A stretch of DNA of 64,000 bases from Clostridia bacterium (GCA_017404985.1 JAFRBK010000052.1:109198-173197); one strand, 5' to 3'. Shown: positions 22,804 to 31,903, counted from the first letter of the stretch. Translations and numbers: made by a program. The notes: a model not told the origin generated them from the sequence alone.

Positions 22804-24477
22804 ATGAAGAAAATCCTGGCTGTCCTGTTGGCGCTGGCGATGGTTCTGGCTCTCGTTCCTGCCGTGATGGCGGAAGGCGCTCCTGAACTCATCACCGTGA
22901 CTGTTTTCAAGGGAGATCCCGGCGATCAGCCCACTGAAGACAACAAGATCTACAAGCTGATCGAGGAGAAACTCGGCATCAAGTTCGAGTTCGAATTCCT
23001 GGCCGGCAACCTGGATGAGACCCTGGGCATCAAGATGTCCGACCGTGACAACCTGCCGGACCTGTTCGACGGAAGCAACAGCGCTGAAATGCTGGAAGAC
23101 GGCGGCGTCCTGATCGACCTGCTGCCCTACATCAGCGAAGAGAAGACCCCGAACCTCTACAAGCACATCTACACTGATGACCGCATCAAGCAGCTGCTGA
23201 GCGAGGACGGGAAACTCTACATCATCCCGAATTACGGCATCAACTACAACCAGGAAATCAAGGACTACAACGGTCCCGCTTTCCACATCCAGAAGAAAGT
23301 CATCGCCTGGAACAACTACCAGGTTCCGAAGACCGTTGATGAGTACTTCGCCCTGATCGAAAAGTACATCGCTGAGAACCCCACCACCGAAGACGGTACT
23401 CCCTACACCGGATTTGCCATCCTGTGCGAAGGCTGGCGGCACTTCTGCCTGATCAACCCCGTGCAGCACCTGATCGGCCGTCCCAACGACGGTGAAGTTG
23501 TGGTTGACATCAACGATCCCGGCTACCACACCGAAACATTCATCGACAAGCCCTATGCGAAGCCCTACTACAAGAAGCTGAACGAGGCTTATAAGAAGGG
23601 CCTGATCAGCCGCGACACCTTCGCGATGAACTATGACCAGTACATCGCCGCCCTGTCCAACGGCACCGTGATCGGTATGTTCGACCAGGGCTGGGACTTC
23701 GGCGATGCCACCAACTCCCTGAACGCTGCGAAGAAGTATGAGAACACCTACCTGGCCCTGCCGCTGCTGTATGACGCGGACGACCTCGAAGGCATCGCAC
23801 TGCCCTCCGCTGACTGGAAGGTTGAAGAGCACTATGTGAACGGTTCCGTGATGAACAAGGACCGTGGCGCCGGCATCTCCATCAGCTGCAAGTATCCGGA
23901 ACGGATGGTTGAACTGTATGAGACCCTGCTGTCCGACGAGTGGCAGAAGATCCTCCAGTGGGGCATCGAAGGCGAAGACTACTATGTCGAAAACGGCCGG
24001 ATGCTCATGACCAAGGAACAGTATGAGAACCGCTCCAACTCCGACTGGCAGCGCGCCAACACCGCGAACGCCATCTGGACTTCTCTGCCCAAGAAGCAGG
24101 GCACCATGGATGACGGCAACGCCTGGTCTCCCGACCAGCAGCCCGAAATCAGGAACGAATTCCGCTCCGACTATGACAAGGACTTCCTGGCCAAGAGCGG
24201 CAAGACCGACTGGATCCAGTTCTTCGGACCGGTGACCCCCCTGGCCCCCTACGGCGAAGCCTGGGAAATCAACAAGGGACCGATCCAGGACGACGTGGAC
24301 GCTTTCCTGCGCATCCAGGATGAACAGCTGCCCGGCATCATCATGGCGGCTGACGACGCTGAGTTCGACGCCAAGTGGGATGCTTTCGTTAAGGAAGTTG
24401 CTCCCTACGGCGAAATCTACGGCAAGTTCATGAACGAAGAAATCCTGAAGCTGGTTGCTCTGGTGGAAGGCAAATAA
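22804..24477 (+). CDS. ABC transporter substrate-binding protein, LplA-type (oligosaccharide)
   Basis: 558-aa exported binding protein with signal peptide MKKILAVLLALAMVLALVPAVMA and no lipobox cysteine. Long solute-binding proteins of this size next to LplB/LplC-type permeases belong to the family 1 group that imports plant- or host-derived oligosaccharides. The start ATG 22804 follows GGGAGGAAA; an upstream in-frame ATG at 22774 would spoil the signal peptide. The codon choice is strongly biased (ATC, AAG, CTG), suggesting high expression. The ligand is unknown. Confidence 0.88.
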   Translation: MKKILAVLLALAMVLALVPAVMAEGAPELITVTVFKGDPGDQPTEDNKIYKLIEEKLGIKFEFEFLAGNLDETLGIKMSDRDNLPDLFDGSNSAEMLEDGGVLIDLLPYISEEKTPNLYKHIYTDDRIKQLLSEDGKLYIIPNYGINYNQEIKDYNGPAFHIQKKVIAWNNYQVPKTVDEYFALIEKYIAENPTTEDGTPYTGFAILCEGWRHFCLINPVQHLIGRPNDGEVVVDINDPGYHTETFIDKPYAKPYYKKLNEAYKKGLISRDTFAMNYDQYIAALSNGTVIGMFDQGWDFGDATNSLNAAKKYENTYLALPLLYDADDLEGIALPSADWKVEEHYVNGSVMNKDRGAGISISCKYPERMVELYETLLSDEWQKILQWGIEGEDYYVENGRMLMTKEQYENRSNSDWQRANTANAIWTSLPKKQGTMDDGNAWSPDQQPEIRNEFRSDYDKDFLAKSGKTDWIQFFGPVTPLAPYGEAWEINKGPIQDDVDAFLRIQDEQLPGIIMAADDAEFDAKWDAFVKEVAPYGEIYGKFMNEEILKLVALVEGK

Positions 24478-24491
24478 TCGATCGTTTACCT

Positions 24492-24527
24492 CAAGGGGAG
24501 GGACTTGTCTCTCCCCTTGACTTTTTT
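24492..24527 (+). terminator. Intercistronic stem-loop after the binding-protein gene
   Basis: CAAGGGGAG (24492-24500) pairs with CTCCCCTTG (24511-24519), with inner GAC/GTC pairing, followed by TTTTTT (24522-24527). It should terminate part of the transcripts so that the binding protein is made in excess over the permeases. Confidence 0.8.
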
Positions 24528-24544
24528 GAGAGGAGACTTGAACC

Positions 24545-25501
24545 ATGACCACAAAAGTGATCAATACGGGAGCAGTGGGGCTGAAGAAAAAGAAAGGCTT
24601 TTTCAGAACGCTCGGAAGTCAGTACCAACTGATGATCATGTCCGTTCCCATGCTGCTGTATGTGCTTCTGTTCAACTATGCGCCGATGTGGGGCTGGGTC
24701 ATTGCATTCCAGGAGTACAAGCCGGAACTGGGACTGCTGAACAGCAAATGGGTCGGATGGGACAACTTCAAGTTCCTGTTCAGCAAGCAGGACTTCCTTC
24801 TGTCCATTCGGAACACCTTCGCGATGAGCCTGATCAACCTGGTTTTCGGCACAGTGGCGGCGATTCTGCTGGCCATTCTGCTGAACGAAGTCCGGAACAA
24901 GGCGTTCAAGCGGACGGTGCAGACCGTGACCTATCTGCCTCACTTCCTGTCCATGGTTATCGTTGTGGGCATGGCTCAGAATATTTTCGCCAGCAACGGC
25001 GCGGCCAACGACCTGCTGGTGGGACTCGGACTGGTGAAGGAACCGGTATTCTTCCTGGGCAAGGGCGAATACTTCTGGTGGCTGGTCGGGGCGATCAACG
25101 TCTGGAAGGAAGTCGGCTGGGGCACCATCATCTATATCGCGGCTATGACGTCCATTGACCCGAGCCTCTATGAGGCGGCGGCCATTGACGGCGCGGGCCG
25201 GTTCCAGCGGATCCTGCACGTGACGCTGCCGGGCATCAAGAGCACCTTTATGGTGCTGCTGATCATGAACATCGGCCACCTGATGGAAGCCGGCTTCGAG
25301 ATCCAGTACCTGATGCGGAACGGCATGGTGCAGAAGTATTCCGACACGATCGATATCATGTCCCTGCTGTACAGCTTCGGCGCCCGTCCCCAGTACGGCC
25401 GCGGCGTGGCTGCCGGTATGTTCAAGAGCATCGTCGGTATCATCCTCCTCTTCGGCGCAAACAAGATCGCCAAGGTGATGGATGAAGAAACTTTGATTTA
25501 A
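24545..25501 (+). CDS. ABC sugar permease, LplB/UgpA-type
   Basis: 318-aa inner-membrane permease with six membrane helices. The EAA-type loop reads EAAAIDGAGRFQRILHVTLPGI, the docking site for the ATPase. No ATP-binding gene lies nearby, so a shared ATPase such as an MsmX homologue elsewhere is likely used. The start ATG 24545 follows GAGAGGAGA. It is followed 15 bases later by the second permease. Confidence 0.92.
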   Translation: MTTKVINTGAVGLKKKKGFFRTLGSQYQLMIMSVPMLLYVLLFNYAPMWGWVIAFQEYKPELGLLNSKWVGWDNFKFLFSKQDFLLSIRNTFAMSLINLVFGTVAAILLAILLNEVRNKAFKRTVQTVTYLPHFLSMVIVVGMAQNIFASNGAANDLLVGLGLVKEPVFFLGKGEYFWWLVGAINVWKEVGWGTIIYIAAMTSIDPSLYEAAAIDGAGRFQRILHVTLPGIKSTFMVLLIMNIGHLMEAGFEIQYLMRNGMVQKYSDTIDIMSLLYSFGARPQYGRGVAAGMFKSIVGIILLFGANKIAKVMDEETLI

Positions 25502-25516
25502 GGGGAGGGATATCCT

Positions 25517-26428
25517 GTGACTGCAATAACAGTGAAGAAAAAAGGAAAGAGACGGGATGTCGTTTTCCCGATCGTCAATACGATCATCCTGATCCTGATT
25601 ATGTTCACAACCTTGTACCCGGTTATCAACACCGTGGCTTATTCCCTCAATGAGGGGATGGACGCTCTGCGGGGCGGCATCGGCCTCTGGCCCCGGGTAT
25701 TCAGCACCGAAGCCTACGAATCCCTGCTGAGGGACCCGGCCATTTACAAGGCATTCGGCATCTCCGTTTCCAAGGCTGTGCTGACCACGCTGCTGAACCT
25801 GTTCTTCACCAGCATGCTGGCGTATGCCCTGAGCCGGAAGGAATACGTGCTCCGCGGGTTCATCACGGTCGTGCTGGTGCTGACCATGTATATCAACGCC
25901 GGCCTGATTCCGAACTACCTGCTGGTGGGCAAGGTGCTGGGCCTCCGGAACAGCTACTGGGTCTATATTATCCCGACCATGTTCAGCTGCTTTAACATGA
26001 TCGTGATCCGGACCTATATCGGCGGGCTACCGGACGCGCTGGTGGAATCCGGCAAAATCGACGGCGCCGGCGACATTCGCTGCTTCTTCCAGATCATCCT
26101 GCCGCTGTGCCTGCCCGTGCTGGCAACGGTGGCCCTGTTCGTGGCGGTGGGCGCCTGGAACAGCTGGTTCGATACCTATCTGTACAACGGCAGCAAGAAG
26201 GACCTGTACAGCCTGCAGTACCTGCTGAAGATGAAGCTGGCGACCACCCAGAACCAGTCCAACGCAGCTGCAACCTCTGCGGACGCGCTGGCCCAGACTT
26301 CCAAAGTGGCGCCGGTGACGGTCCGGGCGGCCATCACCGTGGTTTCCGCTGTGCCGATCCTGGTGGTATATCCCTTCCTGCAGAAGTATTTCGTTACCGG
26401 CATGGCCCTAGGTTCCGTCAAGGGCTAA
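25517..26428 (+). CDS. ABC sugar permease, LplC/UgpE-type
   Basis: 303-aa partner permease with six membrane helices. The loop ESGKIDGAGDIRCFFQIILPLCLP is its ATPase-contact motif. The C-terminal end YPFLQKYFVTGMALGSVKG is typical of the carbohydrate uptake transporter 1 family. The start is GTG at 25517 behind GGGGAGGGA. It completes the importer with the preceding two genes. Confidence 0.92.
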   Translation: MTAITVKKKGKRRDVVFPIVNTIILILIMFTTLYPVINTVAYSLNEGMDALRGGIGLWPRVFSTEAYESLLRDPAIYKAFGISVSKAVLTTLLNLFFTSMLAYALSRKEYVLRGFITVVLVLTMYINAGLIPNYLLVGKVLGLRNSYWVYIIPTMFSCFNMIVIRTYIGGLPDALVESGKIDGAGDIRCFFQIILPLCLPVLATVALFVAVGAWNSWFDTYLYNGSKKDLYSLQYLLKMKLATTQNQSNAAATSADALAQTSKVAPVTVRAAITVVSAVPILVVYPFLQKYFVTGMALGSVKG

Positions 26429-26483
26429 GTACTATCGTTCTTCCTGAATTCATTCTCTGAACCCTCCATCAGAAAGGAACACC

Positions 26484-27389
26484 ATGACAGCGACAGTGAG
26501 AAAGGAAGCGCCTGCCCGGAAGAGCCGTTTTGACGACGGATTTCGCGTGCTTCAGGGGCGCCGGGAGTATGTGACCTATCTGGAAGATTCGTCTTTCCGG
26601 ATGTGGTTTTCCGATATTCCCTGGCAGTATGACGCGCATGTCCATTCCGCCGTCGAGATTGTGCTGACGCTGGAGGGCAGTGTGGAATACCAGGTGGACG
26701 GCCAGAACTATACCGTGCAGAAGGGGGAAGTGCTGATTATTCCCCCGGACGCGTCCCATGCCCTGAGCATGGGGGAGGGAAGCAGCCGGTATCTCTATCT
26801 GTTTGAGCCGGACGCGATTATGGGCATGCGGGATATCCGGGGCATGCTGAACAGTTTTAACCGCACCTTCTACCTGCATGACGGGTCGGAGGCGCATACC
26901 CGGATCCGGGAAATGCTGCTGAAAGCCACGGAAGTGTACAAAAAGCGGGACCTGATGTGGAATACGGTATGCTACAGCTACGTCATGCGGATCTACGTGA
27001 TTCTGGGCCAGCAGTATCTGACGGGCTCCATGTCCCGGCGGAACGTGTCCGCCCATAATGTGGATTCTGAAGTGATTGCGGCGTCCATGAACTATATCAA
27101 CAGCCATTATCAGGAAAACCTGACGCTGGACATGGTTTCGGACTTCGCCGGGTTCAGCCGCTATTACTTCTCCCGTTCTTTCAAGAAGCAGACCGGGTAT
27201 TCCTTCAAGGATTACCTGTGCCAGAAGCGGCTGCAGGTGGCGGTGGAGCTGCTGATCGGATCAGACTGCCCGATGAAGGATATCGCGGTCCAGAGCGGTT
27301 TCGGCAGCGTAGCCACCTTTAACCGGGTGTTCCGGGAGAACAAGGGATGCACACCCTCCCGTTACCGGGCGATTTACGGAACGTTCTGA
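26484..27389 (+). CDS. AraC-family transcriptional regulator
   Basis: 301 aa. The N-terminal cupin-like ligand domain has HVHSAVEIVLTLEGSVEY and KGEVLIIPPDASHAL. The C-terminal double helix-turn-helix (about residues 200-300) includes LTLDMVSDFAGFSRYYFSRSFKKQ and IAVQSGFGSVATFNRVFRENKG, typical of AraC. Placed directly after the sugar importer, it probably controls that operon in response to a sugar. Start ATG with GAAAGGAA upstream. Confidence 0.9.
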   Translation: MTATVRKEAPARKSRFDDGFRVLQGRREYVTYLEDSSFRMWFSDIPWQYDAHVHSAVEIVLTLEGSVEYQVDGQNYTVQKGEVLIIPPDASHALSMGEGSSRYLYLFEPDAIMGMRDIRGMLNSFNRTFYLHDGSEAHTRIREMLLKATEVYKKRDLMWNTVCYSYVMRIYVILGQQYLTGSMSRRNVSAHNVDSEVIAASMNYINSHYQENLTLDMVSDFAGFSRYYFSRSFKKQTGYSFKDYLCQKRLQVAVELLIGSDCPMKDIAVQSGFGSVATFNRVFRENKGCTPSRYRAIYGTF

Positions 27390-27414
27390 AAAACATCATC
27401 TTCAAATTACAGGA

Positions 27415-27440
27415 AAGGCGGCCCGGCGGGCCGCCTTTTT
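27415..27440 (+). terminator. Terminator after the araC-type gene
   Basis: AAGGCGGCCCG and GGCCGCCTTTTT form a GC-rich stem-loop ending in five T residues. Confidence 0.88.
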
Positions 27441-27514
27441 CGCAGTATGCCGGGCGGGACACAATGGCTGCGGGGTTCTTTTGTTTTCCCCTTTGACACA
27501 AACCGCCGGGAACA

Positions 27515-27543
27515 TTGAAAGAATGCGGGGTTTTTGCTATGAT
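27515..27543 (+). promoter_or_regulatory. Promoter of the feruloyl esterase gene
   Basis: TTGAAA (27515-27520), 17-base spacer and TATGAT (27538-27543). It leaves a leader of about 105 bases with no structure I can assign. Confidence 0.55.
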
Positions 27544-27654
27544 GGTGAAGATGAGCCGGACGAACCGCCCTGTGGTTTACCCATGCCGGCAGACGGCGGA
27601 CCAGGCGCAGACGGTTTTATGACGATACATGAAAACAAACCGGAGGAACAGAAT

Positions 27655-28395
27655 ATGTATATTATGGATGACGGAATCCGACTGAACGCAAAGCTGGATA
27701 TGCCGGAGAAGCACGGGGAAAAATGCCCGCTGGTGATTGTGATCCATGGATTCACAGGGCATATGGAGGAACGGCATATCACTGCCGTGGCAAAGACGCT
27801 CAACGAGATCGGGTATGCCACGCTGCGGGTGGATATGTACGGCCACGGGAACAGCGACGGGAAGTTTGAGAACCACACGCTGTTCAAGTGGCTGACGAAC
27901 GCAATGACCGTGATTGACTATGCGCGGGGGCTTGACTTCGTGACGGATCTTTATCTGTGCGGCCATTCGCAGGGCGGGATGACCGTCATGCTGGCAGGCG
28001 CGATGAAGCATGACGCCATCCAGGGGATTATCCCGCTGTCGCCGGCATGGATGATTCCGGAAGGCGCCCGGAAGGGAACCCTGCTGGGACAGAAATTTGA
28101 TCCGGACCATATTCCGGAAATGCTGCCGGCATGGGGAGACCGCGGCCTGAACGGAAATTATGTACGGGCTGCGCAGATGATCCACGTGGAGGAAGCGATC
28201 GACCGATACACCGGGCCGGTCCTCATCGTTCACGGGGATCAGGATGAAGCGGTGCCCGTGGAATACGGGATCCGGGCAGCGGAAAGATACCAGGACTGCA
28301 AGCTGGTGCTGATTCCCGGCGATACGCACTGCTACGACTATCACCTGGATCAGGTGCTGGACGCTGTCAGGGACTGGATGATGAAAAGAAACTGA
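27655..28395 (+). CDS. Feruloyl/cinnamoyl esterase, Est1E-like alpha/beta hydrolase
   Basis: 246-aa alpha/beta hydrolase very similar, from memory, to Est1E of Butyrivibrio proteoclasticus, which frees ferulic acid from plant arabinoxylan. Ser105 (GHSQG), Asp197 (HGDQDEAV) and His225 (PGDTHCYD) fall at the same residue numbers as the Est1E catalytic triad as I recall them. HGFTGHMEERHI holds the oxyanion region. There is no signal peptide, so it may act on imported feruloylated oligosaccharides. ATG 27655 is chosen for GGAGGA 7 bases upstream; the frame is open to 27481 without a comparable site. Confidence 0.9.
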   Translation: MYIMDDGIRLNAKLDMPEKHGEKCPLVIVIHGFTGHMEERHITAVAKTLNEIGYATLRVDMYGHGNSDGKFENHTLFKWLTNAMTVIDYARGLDFVTDLYLCGHSQGGMTVMLAGAMKHDAIQGIIPLSPAWMIPEGARKGTLLGQKFDPDHIPEMLPAWGDRGLNGNYVRAAQMIHVEEAIDRYTGPVLIVHGDQDEAVPVEYGIRAAERYQDCKLVLIPGDTHCYDYHLDQVLDAVRDWMMKRN

Positions 28396-28402
28396 TTAAA
28401 GG

Positions 28403-28440
28403 AAAAGCCCAGGTCCGCAATGACTGCGGCCTGGGCTTTT
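28403..28440 (+). terminator. Bidirectional terminator
   Basis: AAAAGCCCAGG and CCTGGGCTTTT form the outer stem with CGCA/TGCG inside; A-runs and T-runs flank it, so it can end the esterase transcript and the convergent minus-strand operon. Confidence 0.85.
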
Positions 28441-28456
28441 CGTCCGGGAACGCGGC

Positions 28457-29227
28457 TTATCCCTGAACAGAGCGGATCCCCTCTTCCAGGGCTTCCTCGT
28501 CCTCATACTCTTCCGGAGCGTGGCCGTATTGTTCCGCCATGGTCGTCATGCTGTGATACAGTTTCTGTGAAACCTTCATGCATTCCTCTCTGGCCGGCCC
28601 TCTTCCGTAGGGGATCAGCTCCCCGAAATGGATCTGCTTTTCCCATTTGTCAATATAGGTCGGGCAGAACAGCGCGTCTTTCCCTGTCCGTTTCCGGTAG
28701 AATTCCCCGATGATCGCGAATCCCTGGCGGAACTCCGTCACGCTGCCGATGGAGTAGGTCGGTGTGCCGCATTCCGGGAAGATCACAATGCTGTTGCCTT
28801 TCACCATCTCGTCTGTGGCTCTTTGCATCTCGGAAATCACGCTGGCCCATCCCTGGGTCATGGGAACGGGATCCAGCTGCCTGAATGCCCTTTCCGCCCG
28901 CGGGCTGACAATGCTGTAGAGACGGCGGATCTGCTTTTCATTCAGCCGCGGCATTGCCTTCCGTACGCCGGTCAGCAATTCCTCCATGTTCTCCCCGGGC
29001 TTCAGGATATCCGCATTCATCAGAAACCTGAACCGAACCGGCAGGGAGACGGCGACAGCGATCGGCCCAAACAGCTCATAGTGGTTGCAGCAGAAAATGA
29101 CCGGCTCTTCCGGCAGGTCTATCATGGAATCGCACCGGCAGTGCATAAACAGGGACAACGATCGGACAAGCACCCGCATCGTGAGATGCTCCATACCGTT
29201 CCGGTGGCGCAGCGACATTGTTTTCAT
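28457..29227 (-). CDS. PlsC-like acyltransferase, divergent active site
   Basis: 256-aa protein with PlsC/LPLAT features: a CCNHYELFGP segment where the catalytic HX4D box should be, and IVIFPECGTPTYS where FPEGTRS is usual. The histidine (His49) is kept but the Asp position is Gly54, and the second box has an extra Cys153. Substrate or activity may therefore differ from true lysophosphatidate acyltransferases. It is the last gene of a minus-strand operon with an acyl ligase and an acyl carrier protein, so an ACP-bound acyl group is the likely donor. Confidence 0.75.
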   Translation of the reverse strand: MKTMSLRHRNGMEHLTMRVLVRSLSLFMHCRCDSMIDLPEEPVIFCCNHYELFGPIAVAVSLPVRFRFLMNADILKPGENMEELLTGVRKAMPRLNEKQIRRLYSIVSPRAERAFRQLDPVPMTQGWASVISEMQRATDEMVKGNSIVIFPECGTPTYSIGSVTEFRQGFAIIGEFYRKRTGKDALFCPTYIDKWEKQIHFGELIPYGRGPAREECMKVSQKLYHSMTTMAEQYGHAPEEYEDEEALEEGIRSVQG

Positions 29228-29247
29228 CTGTTCTACCCCTGTGTTTG

Positions 29248-29475
29248 TCAGTTTCCGGGTTTTTCCTGCAGGAAACGGAGGACATCGCCGACAGTTTCAA
29301 AAGATTCCTTTCCGGTGAAGGTCACACCGTATTTATCCTGGATCTCAAACATGATCATGATAAAATCAAGGGAAGTAAGGCCCAGGTCCGCCTTCAGGCG
29401 GCTTTCGGCTGTGAGTTTGGAAATATCCGTATCCGGTGCGGTTCTCAGCAGGATATCAATGAGTTCCTGAGGCAT
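29248..29475 (-). CDS. Acyl carrier protein
   Basis: About 75-aa four-helix ACP with the phosphopantetheine serine in DLGLTSLDFIMIMFEIQDKYG, where the usual motif is DSL; here it is TSL. ATG 29475 is chosen for AAGGTGG six bases upstream; GTG 29484 would add three residues. It overlaps the end of the acyl ligase gene by about 20 bases, so the two proteins are probably made together and the ligase may load this ACP. Confidence 0.9.
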   Translation of the reverse strand: MPQELIDILLRTAPDTDISKLTAESRLKADLGLTSLDFIMIMFEIQDKYGVTFTGKESFETVGDVLRFLQEKPGN

Positions 29476-30943
29476 TTGATCCACCTTGCTTTCGAATAAT
29501 CTTCATGCTGGGGCTTTTTTCGAACTCCTCGTGGCGAAGCACGATCTTCGCAGGCTGCATATAGGAAGGCAGCTCCTTCCCGATGCGCTCCGTTTCCTTC
29601 GTCACGTCCTCATCCGTAACGCCGGGGGTTGCCAGGACTTCCAGCTGGATTGCCGCTTTTCCGTTGATGACGCATTCAGAGCACAGGCAGTCCCGGATCA
29701 GGTTGCTCCGATAATAGAAAGCTTCCACTTCTTCGGGCGATACGTTCTCTCCGTTGTCAAGAATGATCAGGTTCTTGATTCTTCCAACGATGTACAGGAA
29801 CCCGTCCGGCTCAATCCGGGCAAGATCCCCTGTGCGCAGCCATCCGTCTTCGGTAAAGGCGGCGTCCGTTCCTTTCGGATCCTTCCAGTATCCGTCAAAG
29901 AGCATATCGCCCTTCACCTGGAGTTCCCCGTCCACAACGCGCATTTCCTGTTCCGGATACTGGCATCCCACGCTCGTGGGATGAAGCGCCATGCTCAGGT
30001 TGCCGCTGACCAGGTTGGCTGTCTCCGTCATTCCGTATCCGGCAAGCACCTCCACACCGAACTGCAGAAATTCCTCATATAGCTTTTCCGGCACCGGCGC
30101 CGCGCCGCAGATAATCGTCTTCAGCCTTCCGCCCAGCACCGCCGACCCCTTGATCTTCGCGATATTCAGCATGATTTCCGCCATGCCGGGCACAGCGATC
30201 ATGGTCGTGGGTTTCACGCGCATCATTTCATTGAACAGCATGTTCATGTTCCCGCAGACCGACACATGGGATCCGGCATACAGCGCGCTCAGCATGCTGA
30301 AGATCAGGCCGAAAACATGGGTAAAGGGAAGCACCGCAATCATTGTCTGCCCGTACATGGTGCCGGGGCGGTAAGTTCCGTTCAGTGATCCGCGCATAAT
30401 CGCGCCGTGGCTCAGAATAACGCCCTTGGGCTTCCCAGTCGTGCCGCCGGTAAAGAAAATGGCTGCCCTGTCCGTCTTTTTCACCGTTTTCGCATCAGCG
30501 GGGCTGTCGCCCTCTTCTGTCATGCCGATGCAGGGAACCCGGATATTCGAAAGCTTCGGCAGCTGCTCCGCGTCCGGGATCACAGCCACGATTTCATAGA
30601 AGGGGATTGCTCCGGCCAGCACCTCCGGCTGCAGCACCGCGGGAAGCATCACCGCTGTGCAGCCATAACTCGTAACGGCCAGGAACCACTCCGCTGCTTC
30701 AATGCTGTTTCTTCCGAGAATGCCGATATTCGTTCCGGGCTGAATGCCCTTCTTCGCCAGCAGGTTCCGCCGGCAGCCGGCATGATGAACCAGTTCCCTG
30801 TAGGATACGGTACGGTTCTCGTCAGAAAGCGCTGTCTGTTCAGGATATTTTTCCTCCAGGAATTTCAGCAGGTCCGCGGTCGTGGGCAGGTACGGGATGG
30901 AACCCCGTTCCTCCGGAAGCAGTTTACCGACAAAATAGTGCAC
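29456..30943 (-). CDS. AMP-dependent acyl ligase (acyl-CoA/acyl-ACP synthetase)
   Basis: 495-aa ANL-superfamily enzyme. Motif A3 is FFTGGTTGKPKGVILSH, A5 is GYGMTETANL, A7 is WLRTGDLARIEPDGFLYIVGR, and the A10 lysine is in SPSMKIIRKQ. The start is GTG 30943 behind GGAGAGA. Coding with an ACP and an acyltransferase suggests it activates a fatty or aryl acid and transfers it to that ACP. The cassette resembles acylation modules for lipid or small-molecule tailoring, but the acid is unknown. Confidence 0.9.
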   Translation of the reverse strand: MHYFVGKLLPEERGSIPYLPTTADLLKFLEEKYPEQTALSDENRTVSYRELVHHAGCRRNLLAKKGIQPGTNIGILGRNSIEAAEWFLAVTSYGCTAVMLPAVLQPEVLAGAIPFYEIVAVIPDAEQLPKLSNIRVPCIGMTEEGDSPADAKTVKKTDRAAIFFTGGTTGKPKGVILSHGAIMRGSLNGTYRPGTMYGQTMIAVLPFTHVFGLIFSMLSALYAGSHVSVCGNMNMLFNEMMRVKPTTMIAVPGMAEIMLNIAKIKGSAVLGGRLKTIICGAAPVPEKLYEEFLQFGVEVLAGYGMTETANLVSGNLSMALHPTSVGCQYPEQEMRVVDGELQVKGDMLFDGYWKDPKGTDAAFTEDGWLRTGDLARIEPDGFLYIVGRIKNLIILDNGENVSPEEVEAFYYRSNLIRDCLCSECVINGKAAIQLEVLATPGVTDEDVTKETERIGKELPSYMQPAKIVLRHEEFEKSPSMKIIRKQGGSNASGTH

Positions 30944-31003
30944 AGTTCATCTCTCCAGTTTCTTAATTTGCGTCTCCCGTTTCCGGGAAGCAATATCCTT
31001 TTT

Positions 31004-31032
31004 ATTCTATCATATAAAACAGCATTTGTCAG
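31004..31032 (-). promoter_or_regulatory. Promoter of the ligase-ACP-acyltransferase operon
   Basis: On the minus strand CTGACA (31032-31027), 17 bases and TAGAAT (31009-31004). Confidence 0.65.
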
Positions 31033-31144
31033 TCTTTTCAGGCCGAGAATTATTTTTTTCCTGATGTGGCTGAAGTGAAAAGCTTGTTTCCAGTGTGGAG
31101 GTGCGACTGGAGGAATCGGGACGATGCTCAGCCCGCACAGGTTC

Positions 31145-31173
31145 TTGACGGGTGGGCGGAAGGATCCTACAAT
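31145..31173 (+). promoter_or_regulatory. Promoter of nrdG
   Basis: TTGACG (31145-31150), 17-base spacer and TACAAT (31168-31173), 30 bases before the start codon. Confidence 0.65.
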
Positions 31174-31203
31174 GGGGGCAGCCGGCGAAGGAGGAGAGGA
31201 AAC

Positions 31204-31896
31204 ATGAAGATTCACGGACTGCAGAAGATGACCCTGCTGGATTTTCCGGGGAAGGTGGCCTGCACGGTGTTTCTGGGCGGGTGCGATATGCGCTGCCCTT
31301 TCTGCCATAACGCGGAGCTTGTTGACGGCACGGCGGAAGCCGTGATGGACGAGCAGGGACTAAAGAAGTTCCTGTCTACCCGGAGCGGCCTCCTGGACGG
31401 CGTCGCCTTCACCGGCGGGGAGCCGCTGCTGCGGGCGGACCTGGCGCCGCTTTTCCGGAGCATCCGCGAGATGGGATTCGCGGTCAAACTGGATACCAAC
31501 GGCACGCATCCGGACCGCCTGCGGGCGCTGCTGGAGGAAGGCCTGGTGGACTACGTGGCCATGGATATCAAAAACAGCCCGGAGCGCTACGGGGAAACCG
31601 CCGGCGTGCCGGAGATGGACCTGGGGCCGGTGAAGGAGAGCGTGGAACTGCTGAAGGAAGGGCGGACGGACTACGAGTTCCGGACCACCGTGGTGGCGGA
31701 ACTGCACGACGACGATTCCTTCCGGGAGATCGGCCCCTGGATCCGGGGGGCCAGGCGCTATTTCCTGCAGAAATTCACGGACCGGGAAACGGTTCCCTTC
31801 GGGGGATTCCACGCGCCGGCGGAGGAGGACCTGCGCCGCTGGGCGGAGATGATGCGGGCGTTCGTGCAGGAGGTTTCCCTGCGGGGCGTTGACTGA
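31204..31896 (+). CDS. nrdG: Anaerobic ribonucleotide reductase activating protein
   Basis: Radical-SAM enzyme that installs the glycyl radical on NrdD. The Fe-S ligands are Cys27, Cys31 and Cys34 in GGCDMRCPFCHN; AFTGGEPLLRADL and KLDTNGTHPDRL are the SAM-binding segments. 230 aa, longer than E. coli NrdG and closer to the PFL-activase-like NrdG found in many clostridia. ATG 31204 is preceded by GGAGAGGAAA; the frame extends to 31066 through the promoter and is not used. Confidence 0.92.
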   Translation: MKIHGLQKMTLLDFPGKVACTVFLGGCDMRCPFCHNAELVDGTAEAVMDEQGLKKFLSTRSGLLDGVAFTGGEPLLRADLAPLFRSIREMGFAVKLDTNGTHPDRLRALLEEGLVDYVAMDIKNSPERYGETAGVPEMDLGPVKESVELLKEGRTDYEFRTTVVAELHDDDSFREIGPWIRGARRYFLQKFTDRETVPFGGFHAPAEEDLRRWAEMMRAFVQEVSLRGVD

Positions 31897-31903
31897 CAAG
31901 GTT

